Shown here piece by piece: positions 24,631 to 32,445 of a stretch of DNA of 48,477 nucleotides. The notes beneath the pieces are model-generated. The model was given only the letters and a program-made list of their open reading frames with translations, searched no databases and had not been told where the DNA came from. The translations under genes and the position numbers were made by a program. The first letter of the stretch is position 1. Every line of letters begins with the position of its first letter. Source of the DNA: Mycobacterium sp. 1164966.3 (lineage in GTDB: Bacteria > Actinomycetota > Actinomycetes > Mycobacteriales > Mycobacteriaceae); the NCBI RefSeq assembly GCF_001665395.1, contig NZ_LZSG01000048.1:1-48477 (forward strand), in the 5' to 3' direction.

Positions 24631-25511
24631 CCATCCGGCTGCTCGGACGCACCGAGATCAGGCGGCTGGCCAAAGAACTCGAATTCCGGCCACGGAAATC
24701 GCTAGGACAGAACTTCGTCCATGACGCCAACACGGTGCGACGGGTGGTTTCGACCGCCGGGGTCGGCCGCTCCGACGTAGTCCTGGAAGTCGGGCCCGGG
24801 TTCGGGTCGCTCACGCTGGCGTTGCTCGACCGCGGCGCGACCATCACGGCCGTCGAGGTCGACCCGGTGCTGGCCGCACGGCTGCCGCAGACGGTCGCGG
24901 AGCACTCGCACAGCGAAATCCACCGGTTGACGGTGCTGAACCGGGATGTGTTGACGCTGCGCCGCGAAGATCTCCCCGAAGAGCCGGCAGCCCCAACCGC
25001 TGTGGTCGCCAATCTGCCGTACAACGTCGCCGTCCCGGCCTTATTGCATCTGCTCGCCGAGTTCCCATCCATCCGCACCGTGACGGTGATGGTGCAGGCG
25101 GAGGTCGCCGAGCGGCTCGCCGCGGAGCCGGGCGGTAAGGAATACGGGGTGCCGAGCGTCAAGGTGCGTTACTTCGGACGTGTGCGCCGCTGCGGGACGG
25201 TGTCACCCACGGTGTTCTGGCCGATCCCGCGGGTGTACTCCGGGCTGGTGCGCATCGACCGGTACACGTCGTCTCCCTGGCCCGCTGAAGAAGCCTTCCG
25301 CCGGCAGGTGTTCGAGCTGGTGGATATCGCGTTTGCGCAGCGGCGCAAGACATCTCGCAACGCCTTCGCGGAGTGGGCGGGTTCCGGCAACGAGTCGGCC
25401 ACGCGATTGCTCGCCGCCAGTATCGACCCGGCCCGCCGCGGCGAGACGCTCTCCATCGACGACTTCGTGCGCCTGTTGCAACGGTCGGACAACACCGCGG
25501 CAGCCGGGTAG
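24603..25511 (+). CDS. ksgA: 16S rRNA dimethyladenosine transferase
   Basis: The 302-residue RsmA/KsgA enzyme dimethylates the two adjacent adenosines in the 3'-terminal loop of 16S rRNA during 30S maturation. FRPRKSLGQNFVHD, the SAM loop VLEVGPGFGSLTLAL and the catalytic NLPYN (motif IV) are all present. The gene overlaps the end of rpfB by 28 bases, so the two are translationally linked. This joins cell-wall remodelling to ribosome maturation, as known in M. tuberculosis. The GTG at 24603 is the likely start; the first ten residues are poorly conserved. Confidence 0.95.
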   Translation: MQRKSGCTLTIRLLGRTEIRRLAKELEFRPRKSLGQNFVHDANTVRRVVSTAGVGRSDVVLEVGPGFGSLTLALLDRGATITAVEVDPVLAARLPQTVAEHSHSEIHRLTVLNRDVLTLRREDLPEEPAAPTAVVANLPYNVAVPALLHLLAEFPSIRTVTVMVQAEVAERLAAEPGGKEYGVPSVKVRYFGRVRRCGTVSPTVFWPIPRVYSGLVRIDRYTSSPWPAEEAFRRQVFELVDIAFAQRRKTSRNAFAEWAGSGNESATRLLAASIDPARRGETLSIDDFVRLLQRSDNTAAAG

Positions 25512-25560
25512 CCCGCGGCGGCCGTTCGGCCCGTCGCGTGAGGATTGTTGCCGGCAGCGA

Positions 25561-25566
25561 TAGTCT
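25561..25566 (+). promoter_or_regulatory. -10 element of a leaderless ispE promoter
   Basis: TAGTCT fits TANNNT and is followed by 6 bases and the GTG at 25573. The arrangement predicts a leaderless ispE transcript in addition to read-through from rpfB-ksgA across the 61-base gap. Confidence 0.5.
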
Positions 25567-25572
25567 GCTGCC

Positions 25573-26532
25573 GTGGCTGGGTCTGACGGCAACACCGCCG
25601 AGTTGTGGGTGCCGACCGGGTCGGCCACGGTCCGGGCGCCTGGCAAGGTGAACCTCTACCTGGCGGTGGGCGATCGCCGCGAGGATGGCTATCACGAGCT
25701 GACGACGGTGTTCCATGCCGTCTCGCTGGTGGACGAGGTGACCGTGCGCAACGCCGACGTGCTCTCGCTCGAGATCGTCGGCGAGGGCGCCGACAAGCTG
25801 CCCACCGACGAGCGCAACCTGGCCTGGAAGGCCGCCGAGCTGATGGCCGAACACGTGGGCCGGGCGCCCGATGTGTCGATCATGATCGACAAAGCGATCC
25901 CGGTCGCCGGCGGCATGGGCGGGGGCAGCGCGGACGCGGCTGCGGTGCTGGTCGCGATGAACTCGCTGTGGGAACTCGCGTTGCCCCGCCGCGACCTGCG
26001 CATGCTCGCCGCGCGGTTGGGCAGCGACGTGCCGTTCGCCCTGCACGGCGGCACCGCCCTGGGTACCGGCCGCGGCGAGGAGCTGGCCACCGTGCTGTCC
26101 CGCAACACGTTCCACTGGGTGCTGGCCTTCGCCGACAGCGGACTGCTCACGTCGGCGGTCTACGCCGAGCTCGACCGCCTGCGGGAAGCCGGTGACCCGC
26201 CGCGACTCGAGGAACCGGGGCCGGTGTTGGCCGCGTTGGCTGCGGGCGATCCAGAGCAGCTGGCACCGCTGTTGGGCAACGAGATGCAAGCGGCCGCGGT
26301 CAGCCTGGACCCGGCGCTGCGGCCAGCGCTACGTGCCGGCGTCGACGCGGGCGCGCTGGCCGGCATCGTTTCCGGCTCGGGGCCCACGTGTGCCTTCCTG
26401 TGCGCGTCGGAGGCGTCGGCGATCGACGTCGGCACCCAGCTGTCCGGCGCGGGGGTTTGCCGCAGTGTTCGAGTCGCCACCGGGCCGGTAGCCGGGGCCC
26501 GCCTGGTGCCGGCGCCGACAGATGCCTTGTGA
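25573..26532 (+). CDS. ispE: 4-diphosphocytidyl-2-C-methyl-D-erythritol kinase
   Basis: The 319-residue GHMP kinase phosphorylates CDP-ME at the 2-hydroxyl in the MEP route to isoprenoids, the source of decaprenyl phosphate. VRAPGKVNLYLAVG at the N-terminus, the ATP loop PVAGGMGGGSADAA and SGSGPTCAFL near the C-terminus are the three GHMP motifs. The GTG at 25573 is chosen for its leaderless promoter; the GTG at 25609 would give the shorter start seen in M. tuberculosis. It ends the rpfB-ksgA-ispE cluster. Confidence 0.95.
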   Translation: MAGSDGNTAELWVPTGSATVRAPGKVNLYLAVGDRREDGYHELTTVFHAVSLVDEVTVRNADVLSLEIVGEGADKLPTDERNLAWKAAELMAEHVGRAPDVSIMIDKAIPVAGGMGGGSADAAAVLVAMNSLWELALPRRDLRMLAARLGSDVPFALHGGTALGTGRGEELATVLSRNTFHWVLAFADSGLLTSAVYAELDRLREAGDPPRLEEPGPVLAALAAGDPEQLAPLLGNEMQAAAVSLDPALRPALRAGVDAGALAGIVSGSGPTCAFLCASEASAIDVGTQLSGAGVCRSVRVATGPVAGARLVPAPTDAL

Positions 26533-26579
26533 CTCCGATGTGAATTAGCACTCAACATCGTGTCAGAGTTTGGCAGTTC

Positions 26580-26596
26580 CTTAAGAGGAGCTTAAG
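26580..26596. promoter_or_regulatory. Double CTTAAG site upstream of pks16
   Basis: CTTAAG, AGGAG and CTTAAG follow one another in the 259-base ispE-pks16 gap. Each CTTAAG is itself palindromic, so the block is both a direct and an inverted repeat. It may be a regulator site for pks16. The rest of the gap shows no gene I can support. Confidence 0.3.
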
Positions 26597-26791
26597 ATAT
26601 CCCGCGGTGACGAACGACGGTAAGCACATGCGCTCCGCTGGGCGGCCTGCCTCTGCCGTCGTCGGCTTATCACTGTTTCGAGACATAACCGCGCCCTTAA
26701 TGTGTGCGCGCGCCTGCCAGAATGTGGAGCTCGGCAGGCGGAGCATGAGGTCCCGAACCTTGGGAACTGTGCCGGAACCGAGGAGTTGGTT

Positions 26792-28426
26792 GTGAGCAGA
26801 TTTACCGAGAAGATGTTCCGCAACGCCCGCGAGACCACCAAGGGCATGGTGACCGGCGAGCCGCACACTCCGGTCCGCCACACCTGGGGCGAGGTGCACG
26901 AGCGGGCGCGGAAGATCGCCGGTGGATTGGCGGCGGCCGGGATCGGCCAAGGCGACGGGGTCGGTGTGCTCGCGGGTGCTCCGGTCGAGATTGCTCCGAC
27001 CGCCCAAGGGCTGTGGATGCGCGGCGCCAGCCTGACCATGCTGCACCAGCCCACCCCGCGCACCGACCTGGCCATCTGGGCCGAGGACACCACGACCGTC
27101 GTCGACATGATCGAGGCCAAGGCGGTTGTCATCTCCGAGCCGTTCATGGCCGCCGCGCCGGTGCTGCAGGAGCGCGGCATCAACGTGTTGACCGTCGAGC
27201 AGTTGCTGGCGTCCGACCCCGTCGACCCCATCGAGGCCGGCGAGGACGACTTGGCGCTGATGCAGCTGACGTCCGGATCTACCGGGTCGCCGAAAGCCGT
27301 CCAGATCACCCACCGCAACCTGTTCGCCAATCTCGAGGCGATGTTCATCAGCGCCGAGTACAACGCCGAGACCGATGTGATGGTCAGCTGGCTGCCGCTG
27401 TTCCACGACATGGGCATGATCGGCTTCCTGACCGTACCGATGTATTTCGGCGGCGAGCTGGTCAAGGTCACCCCGATGGACTTCATGCGGGACACGCTGC
27501 TGTGGGCCAAGCTCATCGACAAATACCAGGGCACGATGACGGCGGCCCCCAACTTCGCCTATTCGCTGTTCGCCAAGCGGCTGCGCAAGCAGGCCAAGCC
27601 CGGTCAGTTCGATCTGTCGACGCTGCGCTTCGCGCTGTCGGGAGCCGAGCCGGTGGAGCCCGCTGACGTAGAGGACCTGGTCGAGGCGGGTAGGCCGTTC
27701 GGGCTGAACCCCGGAGCGATCCTGCCGGCATACGGGATGGCCGAGATCACGCTCGCGGTGGCCTTCTCCGAATGCGGCGCCGGCCTGGTCGTCGACGAGG
27801 TGGATGCCGACCTGCTGGCCGCGCTGCGCCGTGCGGTGCCGGCCACCAAGGGCAACACCCGCCGGCTGGCCTCGCTCGGGCCGCTGCTGCACGGCATCGA
27901 GGCCCGCATCGTCGACGACGACGGCAACATCCTGCCGCACCGCGGTGTCGGGGTGATCGAGCTGCGCGGCGAGTCGGTGACCCCCGGCTACATCACGATG
28001 GGCGGATTCCTGCCGGCGCAAGACCAGCACGGCTGGTATGACACCGGTGACCTCGGCTATCAGATGGAGAACGGTCACGTGGTGGTGTGCGGCCGCGTCA
28101 AGGACGTCATCATCATGGCCGGCCGAAACATCTACCCGACCGACATCGAGCGTGCCGCCGGCCGGGTCGAAGGCGTCCGTCCGGGTTGCGCGGTGGCGGT
28201 ACGGCTGGACGCCGGGCATTCCCGCGAGACGTTTGCCGTCGCAGTCGAGTCGAACGCTTTCGAAGATCCGGCCGAGGTGCGCCGCATCGAGCACCAGGTG
28301 GCGCACGAGGTGCTGGCCGAGGTCGACGTGCGGCCCCGCAACGTGGTTGTCCTTGGTCCGGGCACCATCCCGAAGACCCCGTCGGGCAAGCTGCGCCGCT
28401 CCAACTCCCTGATGCTGGTCACCTAA
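26792..28426 (+). CDS. pks16: Fatty-acyl-AMP ligase-like adenylating enzyme Pks16
   Basis: The 544-residue ANL-superfamily protein has the same length and start (MSRFTEKMF) as Rv1013 of M. tuberculosis. Despite the name it is not a polyketide synthase. The phosphate loop is LMQLTSGSTGSPKAVQITHR. WLPLFHDMGMIGF is typical of fatty-acyl-AMP ligases. The hinge is WYDTGDLGY and the C-terminal lysine loop is PKTPSGKLRRSN. It should activate a fatty acid as acyl-adenylate and hand it to CoA or to a carrier protein; no dedicated carrier is nearby. The GTG at 26792 follows AGGAG. It converges on pth. Confidence 0.93.
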   Translation: MSRFTEKMFRNARETTKGMVTGEPHTPVRHTWGEVHERARKIAGGLAAAGIGQGDGVGVLAGAPVEIAPTAQGLWMRGASLTMLHQPTPRTDLAIWAEDTTTVVDMIEAKAVVISEPFMAAAPVLQERGINVLTVEQLLASDPVDPIEAGEDDLALMQLTSGSTGSPKAVQITHRNLFANLEAMFISAEYNAETDVMVSWLPLFHDMGMIGFLTVPMYFGGELVKVTPMDFMRDTLLWAKLIDKYQGTMTAAPNFAYSLFAKRLRKQAKPGQFDLSTLRFALSGAEPVEPADVEDLVEAGRPFGLNPGAILPAYGMAEITLAVAFSECGAGLVVDEVDADLLAALRRAVPATKGNTRRLASLGPLLHGIEARIVDDDGNILPHRGVGVIELRGESVTPGYITMGGFLPAQDQHGWYDTGDLGYQMENGHVVVCGRVKDVIIMAGRNIYPTDIERAAGRVEGVRPGCAVAVRLDAGHSRETFAVAVESNAFEDPAEVRRIEHQVAHEVLAEVDVRPRNVVVLGPGTIPKTPSGKLRRSNSLMLVT

Positions 28427-28433
28427 AGTAGGG

Positions 28434-28491
28434 CGAGCAGACGCAAAATCCCCCGATTTCGTGCCGAAACGGGGGATTTTGCGTCTGCTCG
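28434..28491. terminator. Very long perfect hairpin between convergent genes
   Basis: The arms at 28434-28455 and 28470-28491 are perfectly complementary over 22 bp. TTTCG/CGAAA pairing extends the stem into the loop after a bulge. An ATTTTGCG run sits within each arm, and there is no terminal T-run. It lies 8 bases after the pks16 stop and 29 bases before the pth stop, so it can end transcription in both directions. It also resembles a repeated mycobacterial intergenic hairpin. Confidence 0.75.
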
Positions 28492-28519
28492 GCGCTGGTA
28501 CCCCGGCTAGGCAGGTTGG

Positions 28520-29095
28520 TTACCACGCGTGGACGCGGTTTTGCGCGGGTTCCAGCCCAAGCTCGATGAGCAACTCGGTGGCGTCGGCGGCCTGCTCGCA
28601 GATGGTGGGGACGTCAGCGCGCTCAGCGGCGGTGAAGTTCTCCAGGACGAAGGCGGCCGGGTCTTTGCGGCCTGGGGGACGGCCGATCCCGATGCGCACC
28701 CGCTGAAAGTCCTTGGTACCCAGCGCAGACGCCACCGAGCGCACCCCGTTGTGCCCGCCTTCGCCGCCGCCGAACTTGAGCCGGATGGAACCGAACTCGA
28801 GGTCGAGCTCGTCGTGAACGACGATGATGTCGGCCGGCGGCACGGAGTAGAACTTCGCCAGCGGGCCGATTTGGCGGCCCGACTCGTTCATGTAGCAGCG
28901 GGGCTTGGCCAGCACCACCGAGCGCCCCGCCAGCCGGCCCGTCAGGACCTCGGCGCCGGAACGCTTGTGCGCCTTGAATTTTGCACCCAGGCGTGCTGCC
29001 AGCAGGTCGGCGACCATGAACCCCAGATTGTGCCGCGTTCGGGCGTAGTTCTCTCCTGGGTTCCCCAAGCCGACCACCAATTGGGGTTCGGCCAC
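28520..29095 (-). CDS. pth: Peptidyl-tRNA hydrolase
   Basis: The 191-residue enzyme matches the M. tuberculosis length and recycles tRNA from prematurely released peptidyl-tRNA. The catalytic histidine lies in ARTRHNLGFM, the supporting asparagine in CYMNESGR and the aspartate in VVHDELDL; FGGGEGGHNG is the substrate loop. It follows rplY with 17 bases between, forming the conserved rplY-pth pair. Its 3' end meets the long hairpin shared with pks16. Confidence 0.97.
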   Translation of the reverse strand: MAEPQLVVGLGNPGENYARTRHNLGFMVADLLAARLGAKFKAHKRSGAEVLTGRLAGRSVVLAKPRCYMNESGRQIGPLAKFYSVPPADIIVVHDELDLEFGSIRLKFGGGEGGHNGVRSVASALGTKDFQRVRIGIGRPPGRKDPAAFVLENFTAAERADVPTICEQAADATELLIELGLEPAQNRVHAW

Positions 29096-29112
29096 TTTTG
29101 TCTCCGTGGGGT

Positions 29113-29781
29113 CTACTCGGATTCGTCCGCAGAGGTTTCCGCGGCTTCGCCGGCCTCTTCTTCGGCGCCCTCGGCACCCTCAGCGGCCTCGGCTTCCTCG
29201 CCCGCACCCTCTTCCTCGAGGTCCTCGGCCGTCGGCGCGTTCACCACGTTGACAACCAGCGATTCGGGGTCGGAAATTAGGTTGACGCCCGCCGGCAGGG
29301 CGATCTGCCCGGCGGTGAACTGGGTGCCCGGCTCGGCGCCCTCGACGGACACGGTCAACTGCTCGGGAATCGACAGCGCCTCGGCCTCAATCTCGATGGC
29401 GCTGGTCTCCTGGGTGACCAGCGTGTCGGGTCCGGCCTCGCCCTCGATGACCACGTTGACCTCGACGGTCACTTTTTCGCCGCGACGCACGACCAACAGG
29501 TCGGCGTGCTGGATGGTGCGCCGGATCGGGTGGATGTCGAGCGCTTTGGTCAGCGCCAGCTGTTCTTTGCCTTCGATGTCGAGGGTCAGTACCGCGTTGG
29601 TACCGGAGTGCCGCAGCACGGCGGCAAAGTCATGACCAGGCAGTTCCAGGTGTTGTGGATCGGCGCCGTGACCGTACAGGACGGCGGGAATCTTGCCGTC
29701 GCGCCGGGCCCGGCGAGACGCGCCCTTGCCGGTCTCGCTACGTACCTTGACGGCGAGTTGGTTGACTGCTGACTTTGCCAT
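29113..29781 (-). CDS. rplY: 50S ribosomal protein L25/general stress protein Ctc
   Basis: The 222-residue protein is the long CTC/TL5 form of L25, which binds 5S rRNA. The N-terminal L25 domain (GASRRARRDGKIPAVLYG) is followed by a TL5 beta domain. The last 35 residues are a very acidic, Ala/Glu-rich tail typical of mycobacterial L25. ATG 29781 is preceded by AGGAG at an 8-base spacing. It heads the rplY-pth unit. Confidence 0.96.
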   Translation of the reverse strand: MAKSAVNQLAVKVRSETGKGASRRARRDGKIPAVLYGHGADPQHLELPGHDFAAVLRHSGTNAVLTLDIEGKEQLALTKALDIHPIRRTIQHADLLVVRRGEKVTVEVNVVIEGEAGPDTLVTQETSAIEIEAEALSIPEQLTVSVEGAEPGTQFTAGQIALPAGVNLISDPESLVVNVVNAPTAEDLEEEGAGEEAEAAEGAEGAEEEAGEAAETSADESE

Positions 29782-29823
29782 CGTGTCGCTCCTGTGTGTC
29801 TGGTGACCACGGCCAGGATCGCG

Positions 29824-29829
29824 ACAGTA
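29824..29829 (-). promoter_or_regulatory. -10 element upstream of rplY
   Basis: On the minus strand TACTGT fits TANNNT and would give a leader of about 36 bases containing the rplY Shine-Dalgarno sequence. The remaining bases from 29830 to 30045 show no feature I can support. Confidence 0.4.
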
Positions 29830-30045
29830 TGTCGGTCTCCGTCGATAACGGTGCTGGCTGCTTGGCCTGCCACCCTCGCCGTGACGCCCGGTCAGGTTAG
29901 CGCATGCGCGGGTCGGAGCGGAAATTGCGAGTTGCCCGTTGTCACTTCCGTCACGCGCCGAGCCTGCGCTGGTGGCGTCGAGCCTGCCGCCGATTTCGTC
30001 GCCCTGGCCGCAGGCTTGCGCAGCTCGCCAGACCTGGCGTGCGGC

Positions 30046-30915
30046 TCAGGACGGAAACTTGGTGCCCGTGAGCTGCTCGGACACCTGCCAGAGCGCGTGG
30101 GCCATAGCCAGGTCTCGAGCCGCCCGGCTGCGTCCGACCGCTTGTGTTGGCCCGACGTAGCCGAACCGGGGCCCGACGTACGTGTCTCCCGGCAGGTCTT
30201 GCGACGCCGCGTAAAGCGTTTGCCGAGCGCCGAAATCCGCGTCGGTGGCGACTATCCGAGTGGCCGCCGAGACGATCGTGTCGGATAACTTGCGGCCCGA
30301 GGCGCCCTGCAGGTTGGTGTGCGAGTAGCCGGGGTGGGCTGCCAGCGCGCGCAGCGGCGAATCGACGGCGTCGAGGCGGCGCTGCAGCTCGCTGGTGAAC
30401 AGCAGGTTGGCGAGCTTCGATTGGCTGTAGGCCAGCCAGGCCGAATACCGGCGGCTTTTCCAGTGGAGGTCGTCGAGGCGGATGCGGCCCGGCCAGTGTG
30501 CCATCGACGAGATTGTCACCACCCGATCGGACAGCTTGGGCAGCAGCAGGTTGGTCAGCGCGAAATGACCGAGATGATTGGTGCCGATCTGGCTCTCGAA
30601 GCCGTCCGCGGTCATGGCGTACGGGGCGGCCATGATGCCGGCGTTGTTGATCAGGATGTCGGCGTTGTCCACTTCGTCGGCGAACTGCCGCACCGACGAC
30701 AGATCCTGCAGGTCGAGTTGACGCACCTCGACTTGGCCGTGGATTTGCCGCGCGGCGGCATCGCCCTTTTCCGTGTTGCGGACGGCCATGACGATCTTGG
30801 CGCCCACGCGCGCCAGCTCTCGGGCCGTCACCGCCCCGAGCCCACTGTTGGCGCCGGTGATGATGACGGTGCGCCCGGCGAACGACGGCAAGTCGGCGGC
30901 GGTCCAGTCGGCCAT
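30046..30915 (-). CDS. Short-chain dehydrogenase/reductase
   Basis: The 289-residue classical-type SDR has the cofactor loop VIITGANSGLGAVTARELAR and NNAGIM. Catalytic Ser is in VTISSMAHW and the YSQSK pair supplies Tyr and Lys. VRNTEKGDAAA after the second strand, with an arginine, suggests NADP(H). It resembles the retinol dehydrogenase/protochlorophyllide reductase-like SDRs common in mycobacteria. The substrate is unknown; joint placement after a P450 hints at oxidation of a lipid or steroid-like alcohol. The ATG at 30915 begins the recognisable domain; upstream in-frame sequence is the 54-bp repeat. Confidence 0.88.
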   Translation of the reverse strand: MADWTAADLPSFAGRTVIITGANSGLGAVTARELARVGAKIVMAVRNTEKGDAAARQIHGQVEVRQLDLQDLSSVRQFADEVDNADILINNAGIMAAPYAMTADGFESQIGTNHLGHFALTNLLLPKLSDRVVTISSMAHWPGRIRLDDLHWKSRRYSAWLAYSQSKLANLLFTSELQRRLDAVDSPLRALAAHPGYSHTNLQGASGRKLSDTIVSAATRIVATDADFGARQTLYAASQDLPGDTYVGPRFGYVGPTQAVGRSRAARDLAMAHALWQVSEQLTGTKFPS

Positions 30916-30927
30916 GGCTGGGAAGCC

Positions 30928-30978
30928 TAGTGGTGATCGCAAGCGCGGCGGAGCCGGGCGCGGCGGGTCGCCACCATC
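30928..30978 (-). repeat. Single copy of the 54-bp interspersed repeat
   Basis: Read on the minus strand, 51 bases match the tandem repeat unit of 43575-43835 at 48 positions. It fills almost the whole 67-base gap between the P450 stop and the SDR start. It contains complementary ends (GGTGGCGA and TCRCCA), so it could fold in RNA. Confidence 0.75.
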
Positions 30979-30982
30979 AGGG

Positions 30983-32215
30983 CTAGTGCGTGTCGAACTC
31001 CAAGGGCACGGACAGGGGTCCGGTGATTCCGCTGATAGCTCTCCACGGGACCGGGCCGGCCAGGCGGGCATTCGGCATCCGCGCGGTGATGACCCGAAGA
31101 GCTTCGGTCAGTTCCAGCCGCGCGAGGTGAGCGCCGAGGCAGTAGTGCACGCCGCCGCCGAAGTTAAGGATGGCTGCTGGGTTTGCCCTGGTGATGTCAA
31201 CACGTTCCGGGTCGTCGTAGGCCTTCGGGTCGCGGTTAGCCGAGGCGGTGTTGGCGAGTACCAGCGTGCCGGCGGGAATACGCACCCCGGCCAGCTCGAC
31301 GTCCTCGGCGGCTTCCCTGATGGTGCCGAAAATGATTGGGCTGTAACGCATTAGCTCGTTGACAGCGTCCGGGGCCAACTCCGGATGGCGGGCAACCATC
31401 GCCCATTGGGTGGGGTGGGCGCACAGGGTTTGCACCGCGGCGGCGAGCTGGTGGCGAGTGGTATCGGTACCCGCGCCGAGCAGGGTGGCGCACAGCATGA
31501 GCATTTCGTCGTGGGTGAGTCGGTCACCGTCTTCTTCGGCGCGGATGAGATCGGAGATCAAATCGTCGGTCAGGCAAGCGCGCCGGCGGATGATCAACTC
31601 CTCGAGGTAGTCGTCCAGTTCGTTCCACGCCTTTTCGATCACCGGGGCGTCGTTGGCGACGCCGGCCTCGAGAAATTTCTTGATGTCGTCGGTCCAGTCC
31701 GAGAACAGCGGCCAATCCTCGCCGGGTGCGCCCAGCAGCGCACAGATGATTTGGGTGGGATAACTTTTTGCGATATCGGCGACGATGTCGCAATGCCCGA
31801 CGCTGGTGAACGGTTCGACCAGCCCATTGATGACGTCGACGGTCAGGGTGCGCAGCCGTTCGGCGGCGCGCGGTGAGAAGGCCTTTGAGACGAGCCGGCG
31901 CAGTCGGTGATGCGCAACCCCGTCCATGCCCAGGATGTTGTTCACTGCCCGGTCCCACACCGGACCTGACGTGACGCCGCGCACCGCCAGCCCCATGGCG
32001 TGGGCGGTGACGAATCGGTTGTCGCGCAACATCGCGCGGACCAGCTCGTAGCTCAACAGCTCCGGGCCATAGGCGCCGATCGCGATCGGGGTTTGCGCGC
32101 GGGCGTCGGCGAGGACGCGGTGCGCTTCCTCAGGATCGGTGAGGTGATCGTAGGCAATGCGGGGCAGTCCGGCGTCAAAAACGCTTGGGCTTTCGAGTGC
32201 GGTTTGGATCGTCAT
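30983..32215 (-). CDS. Cytochrome P450
   Basis: The 410-residue bacterial class I P450 has all landmarks. The I-helix is LLGAGTDTTRHQL, ELMRYSP holds the ExxR pair, and the heme-ligand loop is FGGGVHYCLGAHLARLE. There is no fused reductase, so it needs a ferredoxin and ferredoxin reductase, neither of which is adjacent. The substrate and CYP family are not assignable by eye. The start ATG at 32215 leads directly into the usual N-terminus; an ATG 12 codons upstream (32251) is the alternative. It is absent from this position in M. tuberculosis. Confidence 0.93.
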   Translation of the reverse strand: MTIQTALESPSVFDAGLPRIAYDHLTDPEEAHRVLADARAQTPIAIGAYGPELLSYELVRAMLRDNRFVTAHAMGLAVRGVTSGPVWDRAVNNILGMDGVAHHRLRRLVSKAFSPRAAERLRTLTVDVINGLVEPFTSVGHCDIVADIAKSYPTQIICALLGAPGEDWPLFSDWTDDIKKFLEAGVANDAPVIEKAWNELDDYLEELIIRRRACLTDDLISDLIRAEEDGDRLTHDEMLMLCATLLGAGTDTTRHQLAAAVQTLCAHPTQWAMVARHPELAPDAVNELMRYSPIIFGTIREAAEDVELAGVRIPAGTLVLANTASANRDPKAYDDPERVDITRANPAAILNFGGGVHYCLGAHLARLELTEALRVITARMPNARLAGPVPWRAISGITGPLSVPLEFDTH

Positions 32216-32316
32216 GGCGTCGACTATCCGGCGGTTGACGGCCAAGACCATCGGCGTCAGCGCGTAGATCTGCGCGGTGTGGGGTCGTAATTTCGCGAGC
32301 CACGAGCGGCACGGCG

Positions 32317-32441
32317 CGCGCTCTACCAGCCCGTTCTGCAGAGGTTGCGGCAGCGACGCTGGCTACCGTGAGCCAACACGCGGAGATGCCGGCGCCGGCC
32401 CCGCTGAGGGTGCGCATACCGGTGAGACTTGGTTGCGCGCC
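32317..32441 (+). pseudogene. Relict copy of the 5' end of the cyclase-LuxR gene
   Basis: From 32317 the sequence parallels 35639 onwards. CGCGCTCT, then AGGTTGCGGC, then CTGGCTACCGTGAGCCAAC match the upstream region and start of the gene at 35677. After the codons for MSQHAEMPA the match jumps by about 280 bases to the later segment encoding APLRVRI and breaks off within TGE. Ordered matches with an internal deletion identify a decayed duplicate. It lies directly before the 3' end of the oppositely oriented cyclase gene. Confidence 0.8.
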
Positions 32442-32445
32442 CCGC

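Noticed and set aside
26549..26557. TTAGCACTC, identical to one half of the CIRCE heat-shock operator
   Set aside because: The sequence nine bases further does not match the other half (GAGTGCTAA), and no chaperone gene is near.
26607..26795. 62-codon frame between ispE and pks16
   Set aside because: There is no Shine-Dalgarno sequence and no recognisable motif; it overlaps the pks16 start region in another frame.
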